Counted from the stretch's first letter, positions 50,233 to 62,710 are shown. The stretch is 64,000 nucleotides of DNA from Flavobacterium pokkalii (GCF_014596575.1 NZ_NASZ01000001.1:310001-374000), one strand, 5' to 3'. Notes: generated by a model from the letters alone, not told the origin. Translations and numbers: made by a program.

Positions 50233-52649
50233 ATGACTTTTGCTAATTCAGTAAGGAGTTGGTTGGTTTTGGTTTTCAAATTAGAGAATTGAGTAACTAA
50301 TCCGGTTGCATCGTATTCTTTTGATTCCAATTGGTCTAAAATTGCTGTAATTTCGATCGCTTCAATTTGTTTGAACATAGGATTCATTTTGTGCGCGAGT
50401 TGTTTTGTTTTTTGGTGATCGAGTGCTTGAACTGCATTTTCAAGTAGCATAAGATTAGAAATGGTTGAAGCGATGAAAGATTCAACGACGTTTTTGACAG
50501 CCTCAGAATCATTTTTTAGAAATAATTTTAAAGAATCCAAAGTGAAGCTGTTCTCATGATTTTTAATGGTATTATTTTGAACAGGAAGCTGTTTTTTTTC
50601 AAAAATAGCATCAATGGTTTGTAACAGTATATTAGGGCTAAATGGTTTTTTGAGTAGGGTTGCAAATCCTGCTTTAGTGTAAATTTCCTCTCCCAAATCA
50701 GTTCTTCCGGTTACGGCAATCAATGGTTGATTGTCGTAAATGCTCATTTTTTGTAATTCTTCGATGAATTGAAAACCATCTTTTTCCGGCATCTGAATAT
50801 CGGTAATCAGAAGGTCAAAATTTTCAAATGCCAGCTTTTGCAGCGCCTGATCGGCATTTGAAAAACAAAGAACCTGATGATATTCCTTTAAAACTTCGCA
50901 ACTTAATTGTAGCAAATGAGCATCGTCATCGACTACAACAATCGTTTTGTTTAGCGAATTCGGGATGTAAACCGGTGGTTTTTTTTCCTCGGTTTTAGTT
51001 TCGGTATCAAATGTAACGGCTAAACTGATTTCAAAGCAACTTCCTTTTTTTGAACTGTTTTTCAGGTACAATTCGCCGCCTAAAAGTGTCATTATTTTTT
51101 TAGAAATAGCCAGTCCTAAGCCTGTACCGCCATAATTTTTTTCAATATTTTCATTGGCTTGGGCAAATTCTTCAAAAACTAAATCCTGACTTTCTTTTTC
51201 AATTCCTATTCCGGAGTCTTCAACGCTTATCAATGCTTGGTTTTTGTCAAAATTAAGAGCTGCATGTATTTTTATAAAACCTTCCGGAGTGAATTTATAA
51301 GCGTTTCCAATGATATTAATTAAAACCTGTTTTAAACGAAAAGTATCACCAATGATTGGATTTTCGAGTTCTTTGTCTATTAAAATTTCCAAGTCGATAT
51401 TTTTTTGCGGGTAAACCGACTGAATATTTTTAGCGACTTCGTTGATAGTTTCAGCCAGGGAAAAAGGTTTTTTGTCTAAATTGATTTTTCCGGCTTCAAT
51501 TTGCGAAAAATCCAATAAATCCTGTACTAACCTGGCGATGAACTCCGATGAACTTTTAATGTTGTTTGTGTAGTAATTTTGTTTACTGTTTAAGGTTGAA
51601 TTACCTAATAATTCGGCGTAACCGGTTATAGTACTTAATGGCGTTTTTAAGTCATGGCTAACGGTGGAGATGAGTTGTTCTCTGTTTTTTAGTAAGTTTT
51701 GCGTTTTAAAATTGGCTATTTCCAGTTGTTTTTTATACAGCTGGGTTTTTGAAAAATCACTGGCAATTAATATCGAAAAAAAGAGGGTGAGTAATAGTCC
51801 TAAAATGGCCGCATAGGTTATGATTTGGTTGATTTTTTTTAATGATTTTTCTTTTTCAGTGTTGTTTTTAGTTGATGAAGTCAGGATTTCCTGTTCTATA
51901 ACACGGAGTACTTTTCTGAGTTGGTCCGAGATTAAAAGTTCATTTGTAAGCAATTTGCTTTCCTGAATGTTTAAGGATTCTTTTTTCTTTTCGGTTTCCA
52001 GTTTTACTTTGCTAAGCAATCGTTTTGAAGCGGCTAAAATAGAATCGGTTTCTTTTTTGGTTAGCGTATTGCTGTTGTCGTCGGGAATATTCTGGTTGAG
52101 ATAATCTATGTAGTTTTGCAGTACTTTGCGCTGGTAACTGCTAAGTTTTTCGGGGCTTTTGGTAAAATCTTCGAGTTTTAATTTGCTAAGTGAAAATTCT
52201 AATTGGGTGAGTTCTTTAATGGCTTCGTTTACCGAAGCTTCATCAGAAGTTTTGTTTTTGATAGCTTTGAGGTGCTTAATGTTTTGTGTTTTTTCGGTAA
52301 GCAAAATCATCACACTATCCAGTAATTTAATTTGATATTCGCTGGAAAGTATTTGTTTTAAAGAACCAATTCTGTTTTGCAAAGAATTCGTTTCCCGGAT
52401 GTAGTTTTTATAATCGGTTTCCGAATTGGATTGAATGGTTTTTCGGGCTAAACTTTCGGTTTTATACACATTCGAGAAGAGTTGGCTTACTTTTAAAACC
52501 TTATTTTTTTCAAAAGCTATTTTGTTTTCTATTTTCGAATAGTCTTGATTTTCTTTGTATAAAACCCAGCCTACACTTGCTACAAGTGAAACAAGAATGA
52601 TGTAGCTGATGAATACTTTTAAAGGAATATTACTGTTCTTATTTCCCAT
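50229..52649 (-). CDS. Hybrid histidine kinase with receiver and Hpt domains
   Basis: 806 residues. A first membrane helix (about 10-30) is followed by a long helical periplasmic sensor region (31-270) and a second helix (about 272-293). HisKA has the phospho-His in STVSHDLKTPLSTI (about 325). The ATPase domain shows IIGNAYKFTPEGF, VEDSGIGIEKE and GGTGLGLAISK. A receiver with LLITDIQMPEKDG and a C-terminal Hpt domain with QLAHKMNPMFK complete a four-step phosphorelay. The NtrC-type regulator encoded convergently is the likely final target. Confidence 0.93.
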   Translation of the reverse strand: MGNKNSNIPLKVFISYIILVSLVASVGWVLYKENQDYSKIENKIAFEKNKVLKVSQLFSNVYKTESLARKTIQSNSETDYKNYIRETNSLQNRIGSLKQILSSEYQIKLLDSVMILLTEKTQNIKHLKAIKNKTSDEASVNEAIKELTQLEFSLSKLKLEDFTKSPEKLSSYQRKVLQNYIDYLNQNIPDDNSNTLTKKETDSILAASKRLLSKVKLETEKKKESLNIQESKLLTNELLISDQLRKVLRVIEQEILTSSTKNNTEKEKSLKKINQIITYAAILGLLLTLFFSILIASDFSKTQLYKKQLEIANFKTQNLLKNREQLISTVSHDLKTPLSTITGYAELLGNSTLNSKQNYYTNNIKSSSEFIARLVQDLLDFSQIEAGKINLDKKPFSLAETINEVAKNIQSVYPQKNIDLEILIDKELENPIIGDTFRLKQVLINIIGNAYKFTPEGFIKIHAALNFDKNQALISVEDSGIGIEKESQDLVFEEFAQANENIEKNYGGTGLGLAISKKIMTLLGGELYLKNSSKKGSCFEISLAVTFDTETKTEEKKPPVYIPNSLNKTIVVVDDDAHLLQLSCEVLKEYHQVLCFSNADQALQKLAFENFDLLITDIQMPEKDGFQFIEELQKMSIYDNQPLIAVTGRTDLGEEIYTKAGFATLLKKPFSPNILLQTIDAIFEKKQLPVQNNTIKNHENSFTLDSLKLFLKNDSEAVKNVVESFIASTISNLMLLENAVQALDHQKTKQLAHKMNPMFKQIEAIEITAILDQLESKEYDATGLVTQFSNLKTKTNQLLTELAKVI

Positions 52650-52667
52650 TTTTATTGTTTGATAGTT

Positions 52668-54506
52668 TTAAAGTGTTTCTTTCAGCCATTTGTAAAATTC
52701 TTTTTGCCAAATTTGTGCATTTTGTGGATTAAGAACCCAGTGGTTTTCTTCCGGGAAATAGAGAAAACGACTTTTAATACCTTTTAATTGCGCTGCCTGA
52801 AAAGCTTCCTGCGCCTGACCAATAGGAACCCGAAAATCTTTTCCTCCCTGAATAATTAAAATAGGCTTGTTCCAGTTGTTTACTAAATTTATCGGATTGA
52901 ATTCATTGTAGGCTTTTTGGGAAACATTGTTTTCAGTTTCCCAATACGCACCGCCAAAATCCCAGTTGCTGAAAAATATTTCTTCGGTAGTGCCATACAT
53001 ACTTTGGGTGTTGAAAACCCCGTCATGTGCAATGAAAGTTTTAAAACGGTTATCGTGAATTCCTGCCAAATAAAATACCGAATAACCACCGTAACTGGCG
53101 CCGATACAACCCAAACGGTTTTTGTCAACATAGCTTTCCTCAGCCACAGTATCAATCGCCGAAAGATAATCGTCCATTACCTGACCGCCCCAGTCTTTGC
53201 TTATTTGTTCGTTCCATTCTACTCCGTGTCCGGGCATTCCGCGACGGTTTGGGGCAACAATAATATAATCATTGGCAGCCATTAACTGAAAATTCCATCT
53301 AAAAGAATAAAACTGACTCAACGCACTTTGCGGTCCGCCCTGGCAATATAAAAGTGTTGGGTATTTTTTGGAAGCATCAAAATTAGGCGGAAAAATGACC
53401 CAAACCAGCATTTTCTTGCCATCGGTAGTGCTTACATATCGTTTTTCGGGTTTGCTGAAGGTTAATTTTTCGTAGATTTTAGTGTTGATATTGGTGATTT
53501 GTATCCAATTTTTTTCAGCTAAATCATAAGAGAAAATTTCAGAAGCATGATTAATATCTTCTCGGCAAACAATAATTTGAGTGTTGTGATAACCAACGAT
53601 TTTTGTGATATCAAAATCTCCGTCCGTGATTTGAGTGGGTTTTGGATTAGTTAAGGCGATTTCAAATAATTGTTTGGTGCCATCAATAGGAGCAATAAAA
53701 TAAATTTTCTGGTTATCATCACTCCATAAAAAGCTATCTACTGTGCCGTCCCAATGAGCCGTTAAGTTGGTTTTGATTTCATTGTTAAGAATAACAATAT
53801 CATTTTTGTCGGCTTCATAACCGTCTCGTTGCATTTGTAACCAGGCTAATATTCCGGAATTTGAAAACTGGGGTGCCACATCATAACCGGCATTTTCCGC
53901 GGTTAAATTGCGGGTTGTTTTGTTTTTTAAATCGTATTGAAAAATGTTTGTGTTGGTAGAAACAGCATATTCGGTTCCTGTCTTTTTTTTGCATACATAC
54001 AAAATGCTTTTGCTGTCCGGTGACCAAATGTAATCTTCGTCTCCGCCAAAAGGTTTTTGCGGACAGTCAAAAAGTTCGTTTGGCATAATGTCGGTTTTAG
54101 GAGCATCATCGCGGTTTTCACTATAAAAAACATGGTTGAATTTCCCTTCGTGCCAGCTGTCCCAATGTCTGTAATTTAAGGAATCGTAAATTTGAACTTC
54201 TGATTTTTCCAGTTCCGGATAAAAATCTTTCCCTAAAATATTTTGAAGTTTTACTTCCTGATGCGAAAGCAGGTATTTGCCATCAGGCGATATATTTTTG
54301 TTTTTTAAAATAGTATTTGGGTTTTCAATTTCGGTTGGATTTCCTCCGTTAACCGGAATAAAATAATGCTTTGTATTTTGTTTGTTTTCTTCTATTGAAG
54401 GTGTGTTGACTTTATAAACAATATATTTTTTGTCTTTGGAAAATCCTAAAACGCTTAATCTTCCTAGTTGCCATAATAATTCGGCAGTCATTTTATGAGC
54501 AGTCAT
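52668..54506 (-). CDS. S9 family prolyl oligopeptidase-like peptidase
   Basis: Serine peptidase, 612 residues. The N-terminal part (about 1-350) is a beta-propeller made of WD/PD40-like repeats (WSPDSKSILYV; WSDDNQKIYFI). The alpha/beta hydrolase domain has the nucleophile in GCIGASYGGYSVF, Asp in IIQGGKDFRVP and His in PEENHWVL. Many flavobacterial relatives are exported, but no signal peptide is visible from this start (Met1 or Met6), so it is probably cytoplasmic. It lies 18 bases upstream of the hybrid kinase on the same strand, so the two may share a transcript. Confidence 0.9.
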   Translation of the reverse strand: MTAHKMTAELLWQLGRLSVLGFSKDKKYIVYKVNTPSIEENKQNTKHYFIPVNGGNPTEIENPNTILKNKNISPDGKYLLSHQEVKLQNILGKDFYPELEKSEVQIYDSLNYRHWDSWHEGKFNHVFYSENRDDAPKTDIMPNELFDCPQKPFGGDEDYIWSPDSKSILYVCKKKTGTEYAVSTNTNIFQYDLKNKTTRNLTAENAGYDVAPQFSNSGILAWLQMQRDGYEADKNDIVILNNEIKTNLTAHWDGTVDSFLWSDDNQKIYFIAPIDGTKQLFEIALTNPKPTQITDGDFDITKIVGYHNTQIIVCREDINHASEIFSYDLAEKNWIQITNINTKIYEKLTFSKPEKRYVSTTDGKKMLVWVIFPPNFDASKKYPTLLYCQGGPQSALSQFYSFRWNFQLMAANDYIIVAPNRRGMPGHGVEWNEQISKDWGGQVMDDYLSAIDTVAEESYVDKNRLGCIGASYGGYSVFYLAGIHDNRFKTFIAHDGVFNTQSMYGTTEEIFFSNWDFGGAYWETENNVSQKAYNEFNPINLVNNWNKPILIIQGGKDFRVPIGQAQEAFQAAQLKGIKSRFLYFPEENHWVLNPQNAQIWQKEFYKWLKETL

Positions 54507-54734
54507 TGATCTTTATTTAGAAATATAAAAATAGCTAATTTAAAATTGTCGTATTAAAGTAGATTGTACTTTAAGTTTTTTTTAAATGAATTAGAAATAA
54601 GGTTAAATCTATTGGAAGAATCTTTAAAAAAAGTAATTTTACTCCCTGTAAAAATCGCCGTTTTTTAAGGGTGGATTTTTATTTCTAAAAGAATTATGTA
54701 AGTTTAAAGAAATTAAAAAATCCGGTTTCGAATA

Positions 54735-55466
54735 ATGGCAACAAAAATAAATCCTAAAACAAAAACTAAAAAAGCTTCCCGAAATTTTATGGCAACATTG
54801 AGAGTGTTTTTCTTTAAAATGATTTTGTGGTTTGTTGGTCTTTCACTGTTTTTGGTGGTCTTTTTTAAGTTTGTTCCAGTGCTGTTTACACCATTGATGC
54901 TCATCAGAGCCATAGAAAATAAAGTTGCCGGAAAGCCGGTTTATTTCAGTCACGACTGGGAACCACTGGAAAATATTTCAGTTAATTTGCAAAAAGCAGT
55001 TATTGCCAGTGAAGACGGATTGTTTTTACAACACAATGGTTTTGATTTTAAGGCCATGCAAAAAGCCTATAAAAGTAATTCCAGAGGAAGGAAAATAAAA
55101 GGTGGAAGTACCATTTCGCAACAAACCGCCAAGAATGTTTTTCTGTGGCAGGGTCGAAGTTATTTAAGAAAAGGCCTTGAAGCTTATTTTACGGTTTTAA
55201 TAGAATTAATTTGGGGCAAAGAGCGTATCATGGAGGTATATTTAAATAGCATCGAAATGGGCGATGGCGTTTACGGAGCACAGGCGGCAGCCGAACATTG
55301 GTACCGAAAAGACGCCGCTAATTTAACCCGAAGACAAGCCGCCGGAATAGCCGCCATTTTGCCTAATCCTCGAAAATATACCGCAACGAGTTCGTCGTCT
55401 TACATCAACAGACGAAAAGATAAAATCATGCGCGTGATGAATACTGTAGGTAAAATTGAATATTAG
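54735..55466 (+). CDS. mtgA: Monofunctional biosynthetic peptidoglycan transglycosylase
   Basis: GT51 enzyme that polymerises lipid II into glycan chains. 243 residues: a cytoplasmic basic N-terminus, one membrane helix (about 33-55), then the catalytic domain with VIASEDGLFLQHNGFD (catalytic Glu), GGSTISQQTAKNVFLWQGRS and the second Glu region KERIMEVYLNSIEMGDG. No transpeptidase domain follows. The stop codon touches the ATG of the LpxR-like gene, so the two envelope genes form an operon. Confidence 0.95.
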   Translation: MATKINPKTKTKKASRNFMATLRVFFFKMILWFVGLSLFLVVFFKFVPVLFTPLMLIRAIENKVAGKPVYFSHDWEPLENISVNLQKAVIASEDGLFLQHNGFDFKAMQKAYKSNSRGRKIKGGSTISQQTAKNVFLWQGRSYLRKGLEAYFTVLIELIWGKERIMEVYLNSIEMGDGVYGAQAAAEHWYRKDAANLTRRQAAGIAAILPNPRKYTATSSSSYINRRKDKIMRVMNTVGKIEY

Positions 55467-56414
55467 ATGCGAATCAAAACATTATTATTACTCTATTTGT
55501 TTTTGCTTTCGGTTCGTATATCGGGTCAGAATAATAGTGTTGAAATAGGAGTTATTACTGATAATGATTTGTATACTTCTACTAAAAATGATCAATATTA
55601 TACGAATGGTTTAGAAGTTTTCTATCGGTATTTGGCTAAAAAAAGCAAACCAAATGTTCTCAAGAAAATCAATGAAATCCGTTTAGGACAATACATGTAC
55701 AGTCCGCGGACTATTTATGTCGATGAGGAAGATATGTTTGATCGTCCTTTTGCGGGTTATCTTTTCGGAGAATTTGGAAATACTAATTTTTATTCGAATC
55801 AAACGGTTTTTAAAAAATATTTACAGTTAGGATTTGTAGGACCTTATTCTTTTGCTGACAAAGTACAATCCGGAACGCATCGGTTGTTTCATTATACTGC
55901 TTTTGAGCAATGGGATTATCAAATTCAAAACACCTTTGGGATTCAAACGTATTTTATGATTTCCCGTCCTGTTCTGAAAAAAATTAAAAGCGAAAGAATC
56001 GATTTTCAATGGTTGTCGGAAGCTAAATTAGGAACCATTTTTACTTCGCTAACCACCGGATTTGTAACCCGAATTGGGCTGAAAAAATTAATGCCGCTTT
56101 CAGATTCCAATTTTCATGGTGCTTCAATAAGAGCCGATACGATCCAGCAGGCGAGGGAATTTTATTTTTACATGGCGCCTTTTTTAAATTATCAAATTTA
56201 TGATGCTACCATTCAGGGCAGCATGTTTAATGATAACAGTCCGGTAACTTTTGATTTGATTCCGTTGCGGTTCAATGCCGAAGCCGGATTTCGCTATCGA
56301 AAAAACAATTGGAATTTATCCTATGCCTTTGTTTACCGGGGCAAAGAATTAAAATTTCACCGAACGATTGGCTACTTTTACGGTTCTATTCGCCTTTCGT
56401 ATATTTTTAGATAA
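55467..56414 (+). CDS. LpxR-like outer-membrane lipid A deacylase
   Basis: 315 residues with a signal peptide (about 1-21). Predicted beta-barrel of the LpxR/DUF2219 family, which removes the 3'-acyloxyacyl chain of lipid A. The N-terminal motif TDNDLYTSTKNDQYYTNGLE matches the family's Asn-Asp-x-Asp...Tyr-Thr-Asn-Gly region with the calcium- and catalysis-linked residues. RPFAGYLFGEFG and LGFVGPYSFADKVQ follow the family pattern. Encoded directly after mtgA. Activity on this species' lipid A is inferred. Confidence 0.82.
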   Translation: MRIKTLLLLYLFLLSVRISGQNNSVEIGVITDNDLYTSTKNDQYYTNGLEVFYRYLAKKSKPNVLKKINEIRLGQYMYSPRTIYVDEEDMFDRPFAGYLFGEFGNTNFYSNQTVFKKYLQLGFVGPYSFADKVQSGTHRLFHYTAFEQWDYQIQNTFGIQTYFMISRPVLKKIKSERIDFQWLSEAKLGTIFTSLTTGFVTRIGLKKLMPLSDSNFHGASIRADTIQQAREFYFYMAPFLNYQIYDATIQGSMFNDNSPVTFDLIPLRFNAEAGFRYRKNNWNLSYAFVYRGKELKFHRTIGYFYGSIRLSYIFR

Positions 56415-56579
56415 AAATTGAAAATATTTCTGGAATACGAGCGAATTATTTTTTAACTCTTTTGATTTTGTTATGCAATTTTTTTGCTGAAAAGTATTTT
56501 TTAAGTGCTCTAAAAAAGTTTTTATTGCCGAATATTTAATAAATTAGTTCTACCTTAACCTAACCAAAAAACAACCACA

Positions 56580-58223
56580 ATGAATAAAATTTGGACTTTA
56601 TTCCTTATTATTTGTTTTCCTGCACTACTGTATTCTCAAGATGAAATGAATTCATTATTAGATGAATTAGACGCGACTTTGGATAAAAGCGAATTTTATC
56701 ATAATAAGAAAGAAGCCGAAATGAATAAATTGAGCAGTTTACTGAAATTAACGTCTTCAAATGCCCAGAAATACGAGATATATCAAAAATTATATAATGA
56801 ATATCGTGCTTATCAATCGGATTCGGCTTTAAATTATGCCCGACGAAGTTTGAAAGTAGCCAATACTTTAAAGGATTTAAACAAAATTAATACGGCAAAA
56901 TTAAATTTGGCGTCCATTATGGGAACTTTGGGAATGTATAAGGAAGCTACGGATATTTTGAATAAAGTAGATATCAATCCCACGCCCGAAATTAAAAGTT
57001 TTTATTACGGAGTGCATAGTTCTATTTATTTGTACATGTCGGAATATGCGGCTTCCAATCAGGAGAAAAATAGTTATGTGCAGTTGACGCAGCAGTTTCG
57101 GGATTCTGTTTTTAAATATGATCCTGCAAATTCGAAATCCTATGTTATCACGCAAGCGAATAAATTTTTTGAAAAAGGACAATACGATGAGACGCTTCGA
57201 ATGTTACAGGATTATTTTCCGAAAATAAGTAATAATGATCCTGATAAAGCGGTGGTTGCTTATATTATTTCGGAAACTTACCAACGAAAAAAAGATTTTG
57301 AACAGGAGAAAAAATGGTTAATTAAATCGGCTATTTCCGATTTACAGCTGGAGAAAAAGGAATACATTTCCCTGCGTTCTTTGGCTTTTATCATGTACAA
57401 AGAAGGCGATATCGACCGCGCTTACAAATACATCAAGCGTTCGCTGGAAGATGCGCTTTTTTGTAATGCGCGTTTGAGAACGTATGAAATTTCGAGAATG
57501 ATGCCTATCATTAATGATGCCTATCAAAAACAAAATGATACCAACAGGCATCAGCTGATTGTCTTTTTGGTGAGCGCCAGTATTCTGTCGTTGTTTTTAC
57601 TGGTGGTTTTGATTTTGTTGTTCAAACAAATGAAAAAATTATCTAAAGCTAAAAAGGAAATCAGTTTGGCCAACAGTCAATTTATCGAATTGAATAAAGA
57701 GTTGAACAGTTTTAACGAAAAATTGAATGAAACTAATACCACACTCAAAGAAGCCAATTTGGTAAAAGAAATTTACATTGGAAGATATATGGATCAATGC
57801 TCGGTTTACATCAGTAAATTAGACGAATACCGACGCAAACTGAATGTTATTGTTTCCAGTGGAAAAACCGCTGAATTGGTCAAAGCCGTAAAATCCAAGG
57901 AGTTTATCGAAGTTGAGTTGAAAGAGTTCTATCATAATTTTGATAAAACCTTTTTGTTGCTTTTCCCTAATTTCATTGAGGAATTCAACAGTTTGCTGAC
58001 CGATAACGAAGACATTAAATTAAAACCGGGCGAGTTAATGAATACCGAATTGCGAATTTTTGCCCTGATTCGTTTAGGAATATCCGATAGTGTTAAAATT
58101 GCCGAATTTTTGCGTTATTCCTTATCGACTATTTATAATTACAGGACCAAACTAAGGAATAAAGCATTAGGACCAAGAGATGAGTTTGAAGCAAATGTAA
58201 TGCGAATAGGTACAAATAAATAG
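56580..58223 (+). CDS. SusR-like membrane-bound regulator (DUF6377)
   Basis: 547 residues. The signal peptide (1-19) ends LLYSQ. The periplasmic part (20-320) consists of TPR-like helices. A membrane helix (about 323-345) is followed by a coiled coil (about 350-395) and a C-terminal cytoplasmic domain with a LuxR-like HTH: MNTELRIFALIRLGI, then IAEFLRYSLSTIYNYRTKLR. This sensor-through-membrane-to-DNA layout is that of SusR, the starch regulator of Bacteroides, which I believe belongs to the DUF6377 group. The GH97 and GH13 genes downstream support maltose or starch sensing. Confidence 0.85.
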   Translation: MNKIWTLFLIICFPALLYSQDEMNSLLDELDATLDKSEFYHNKKEAEMNKLSSLLKLTSSNAQKYEIYQKLYNEYRAYQSDSALNYARRSLKVANTLKDLNKINTAKLNLASIMGTLGMYKEATDILNKVDINPTPEIKSFYYGVHSSIYLYMSEYAASNQEKNSYVQLTQQFRDSVFKYDPANSKSYVITQANKFFEKGQYDETLRMLQDYFPKISNNDPDKAVVAYIISETYQRKKDFEQEKKWLIKSAISDLQLEKKEYISLRSLAFIMYKEGDIDRAYKYIKRSLEDALFCNARLRTYEISRMMPIINDAYQKQNDTNRHQLIVFLVSASILSLFLLVVLILLFKQMKKLSKAKKEISLANSQFIELNKELNSFNEKLNETNTTLKEANLVKEIYIGRYMDQCSVYISKLDEYRRKLNVIVSSGKTAELVKAVKSKEFIEVELKEFYHNFDKTFLLLFPNFIEEFNSLLTDNEDIKLKPGELMNTELRIFALIRLGISDSVKIAEFLRYSLSTIYNYRTKLRNKALGPRDEFEANVMRIGTNK

Positions 58224-58247
58224 AAAATTGTTTTTTCAAAAACAGCT

Positions 58248-58286
58248 GCCTTTTGACTCTTTTTTTGGGGTTAAAAGGCTTTTTTT
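58248..58286 (+). terminator. Terminator after the SusR-like gene
   Basis: GCCTTTTGAC, T- and G-rich loop, GTTAAAAGGC, seven T. One pair is a wobble. Confidence 0.75.
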
Positions 58287-58312
58287 ATACTACTAAACCA
58301 CTACTTTTTTTG

Positions 58313-58336
58313 ATTTAAAATATTATTTAAAATATT
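58313..58336. repeat. Tandem 12-bp repeat upstream of the GH97 gene
   Basis: ATTTAAAATATT occurs twice back to back, about 140 bases before the GH97 start. It could be a regulator-binding site, for instance for the SusR-like protein, or simply an AT-rich promoter region. Confidence 0.4.
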
Positions 58337-58466
58337 GTAAATGAATAAATTATGTTTTTAAATTACGATTTATAGCTACCAAATTATATTAGTAAAAATA
58401 GGCACTGTGAAATCGTTTTAAATTTGGTTAACCAAAGAAGTTAAAGCAGATTATTAATTTTATTAA

Positions 58467-60587
<2,121 letters not shown>

Positions 60588-60656
60588 ATTTGAGAATATT
60601 GATAAAGTAAATTTTGTTTAATTAGTTAAGTGGCAAAGAGTTATTTTATTACACCT

Positions 60657-60688
60657 AAACCCTTCAAAGCAATTTGAGGGGTTTTTTT
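60657..60688 (+). terminator. Terminator after the GH97 gene
   Basis: AAACCCTTCAAA, GCAA loop, TTTGAGGGGTTT, T run: 12 pairs with one wobble. Confidence 0.85.
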
Positions 60689-60770
60689 ATTATTTTGGGC
60701 TAGTGTAAATAATTTTTTTCATATTAAATTGAAAAATTTCAAATCCAAACAATCTCTCGCTGCTTATTAA

Positions 60771-61505
60771 TCAATATTGTCTAAATGCACTGCTCATAGA
60801 ATTTAAAATATGAGATACAGATGAATGATAAAACCTTCCTATAGGCAATTGCTTATTTTGGATGTTGATACTGCCGGTACTGTAGCTTGTAATTTTATTT
60901 ATTGCCACTAAAAATGAACGATGAATTCTACAAAACAAGCCTTCGGGCAGTTTGTCTTCCATTTCAGTAATCGATTGGTAGGTTTTATAACATTCTTCTG
61001 TGGTAAAAATCAGCAAATAATTGCCTTGAGCTTCAAAATAGTTTATTTCTTCCAGAAAAAGCTTGACCATTTTTCTTTCGCATTTTACAAAAATAAATGG
61101 ATTTTCTTTCTCTTGTTTTTTAGAATACAATATCATATCGTTTAACTCCCGAACTTTGCTGTATTTATTAATAGCTTTCGTAAAACGTTCCAGCGAAATT
61201 GGTTTTAAAATATAATCGACAGCATCAATTTCAAATCCTTCGGCAGCATATTCTGTATAAGCGGTTGTAAAAATAACAGCAGTTTCCGCTAAAAGACTTT
61301 TTGCAAATTCTATTCCTGATTTTCCGGGTAAATTTATATCTAAAAAAATAAGATCGATTTTATGTGATTTCAAAATATTCTGCGCACTGGAAACACTGGT
61401 AAATTTGCCTTTTAAATCCAAAAAATCAAACTTAGCAATATGAAGTTCCAATAAAACAGAAGCCGGTAATTCATCTTCAATTATAATACAATTAATTGCT
61501 GCCAT
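60771..61505 (-). CDS. LytTR-type response regulator
   Basis: 244 residues. The receiver domain (1-120) has the phospho-acceptor in LIFLDINLPGKSG and the Lys in DYILKPISLERF. The LytTR DNA-binding domain (about 145-240) has YFEAQGNYLLIF and CRIHRSFLVAINKI. It overlaps the kinase gene by 14 bases, so the pair is co-translated. It lies between two starch-type glycosidase genes but on the opposite strand. A role in their control is possible, not shown. Confidence 0.93.
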   Translation of the reverse strand: MAAINCIIIEDELPASVLLELHIAKFDFLDLKGKFTSVSSAQNILKSHKIDLIFLDINLPGKSGIEFAKSLLAETAVIFTTAYTEYAAEGFEIDAVDYILKPISLERFTKAINKYSKVRELNDMILYSKKQEKENPFIFVKCERKMVKLFLEEINYFEAQGNYLLIFTTEECYKTYQSITEMEDKLPEGLFCRIHRSFLVAINKITSYSTGSINIQNKQLPIGRFYHSSVSHILNSMSSAFRQY

Positions 61506-62556
61506 CTTTTATCTTTATTTTTAAGGAAACAAAAAAACTTAACGTCTCATTTTTTATTGTCAAAGCATGTTTATCAGGATATAGCAATTCTAATCTCCTC
61601 TTTACATTTGCAATTCCAATTCCGCTGCTCACATTATCCGGTATAGTATTAAAATGCTCCGGCAGACTATTTTCAATTTTAACCACAAGCCAATCATCAC
61701 TGACACTAATAGCAATTGTAATCCAGCCTTTATTGTTTTCGTCTAAACAATATTTATAACTGTTTTCGATAAACGGAAGTATCAAAAAAGGCTCAATAAA
61801 ATGATTCTCAATATTTCCATAAACGCTAAAACTTAATTGAAGCTGATTTTCAAAACGCAGCTGCTGTAACGAAATATAATTTTTGAGATAATCTATTTCA
61901 TTTTGCAGAGAGATGCTTCTATTGTTGACATCATAAATGGAAAACCGAAGCAAATCTGATATTTTAAGCACAATTTCAGCAGAATCATCCGATTTGCTCA
62001 AAATTTTAGAGTATAAACTATTTAGGACATTGAATAGAAAATGCGGATGAAACTGGTTTCGGAGCGACGATAATTCTGCCTGCAGTTTTTCGGATAAAAT
62101 CGTCTGGACTTTGTTTTTTTCTTCTGCTAAGTAATAAAAAAGTTTAAATGCTATTGGTATCGTGACTACAAACTGCAATTTACTCACGTTGTACAAAAAA
62201 ACCGGTGCCGACAAAAGCGGTTCAATCTTCCAGAAAGTCAAATAATAAGGTAATATTATATAATTGTCGATTAATCGCTGCAAGAATGCAAAAAATAAAA
62301 TGAGAAGAATATAGCAGACAATAAAAGCAGTCGTTTTTTTCTTAAATAACAAACCGGGCATTAAAAATTCAACAATAATAGTCACAAAAAATATCTTGGG
62401 CAAAACACTGTACCATTCGTTGCGCCAGGCTATTATGAAATCACCTTCCGGAAGTCCCTGAATCATACTAAACAGCAAAATATAACCCAGCCAGTAAAAG
62501 GTATAGCGTTTTATTTTTTGAAATTTGTTCTCAGGATTATAAGTGATTCCGCTCAT
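61492..62556 (-). CDS. LytS/YehU-like sensor histidine kinase
   Basis: 354 residues. Four membrane helices lie in the N-terminal half (about 15-35, 48-66, 72-95, 115-140). The His_kinase domain has the phospho-His in FHPHFLFNVLNSLY (about residue 171). The ATPase domain shows LPFIENSYKYCLDEN and a glycine motif GIGIANVKRRLELLY. It is the upstream partner of the LytTR regulator and shares a transcript. No separate ligand-binding domain is visible, so the membrane helices may sense the signal. Confidence 0.92.
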   Translation of the reverse strand: MSGITYNPENKFQKIKRYTFYWLGYILLFSMIQGLPEGDFIIAWRNEWYSVLPKIFFVTIIVEFLMPGLLFKKKTTAFIVCYILLILFFAFLQRLIDNYIILPYYLTFWKIEPLLSAPVFLYNVSKLQFVVTIPIAFKLFYYLAEEKNKVQTILSEKLQAELSSLRNQFHPHFLFNVLNSLYSKILSKSDDSAEIVLKISDLLRFSIYDVNNRSISLQNEIDYLKNYISLQQLRFENQLQLSFSVYGNIENHFIEPFLILPFIENSYKYCLDENNKGWITIAISVSDDWLVVKIENSLPEHFNTIPDNVSSGIGIANVKRRLELLYPDKHALTIKNETLSFFVSLKIKIKDGSN

Positions 62557-62710
62557 TTAATTTAGGCTTTGTATTAATGTAAAAATAAGGCTTTAATTTA
62601 AACTAAAATTGTTGTTTACAATGTAAATCATGTTGTTTAAATAAGTTGTTTTTTTAAAGTGAAAAAGAGAAATATCTTTCGTTCTAAAACTAACTTAAAA
62701 ACAACCAAAG

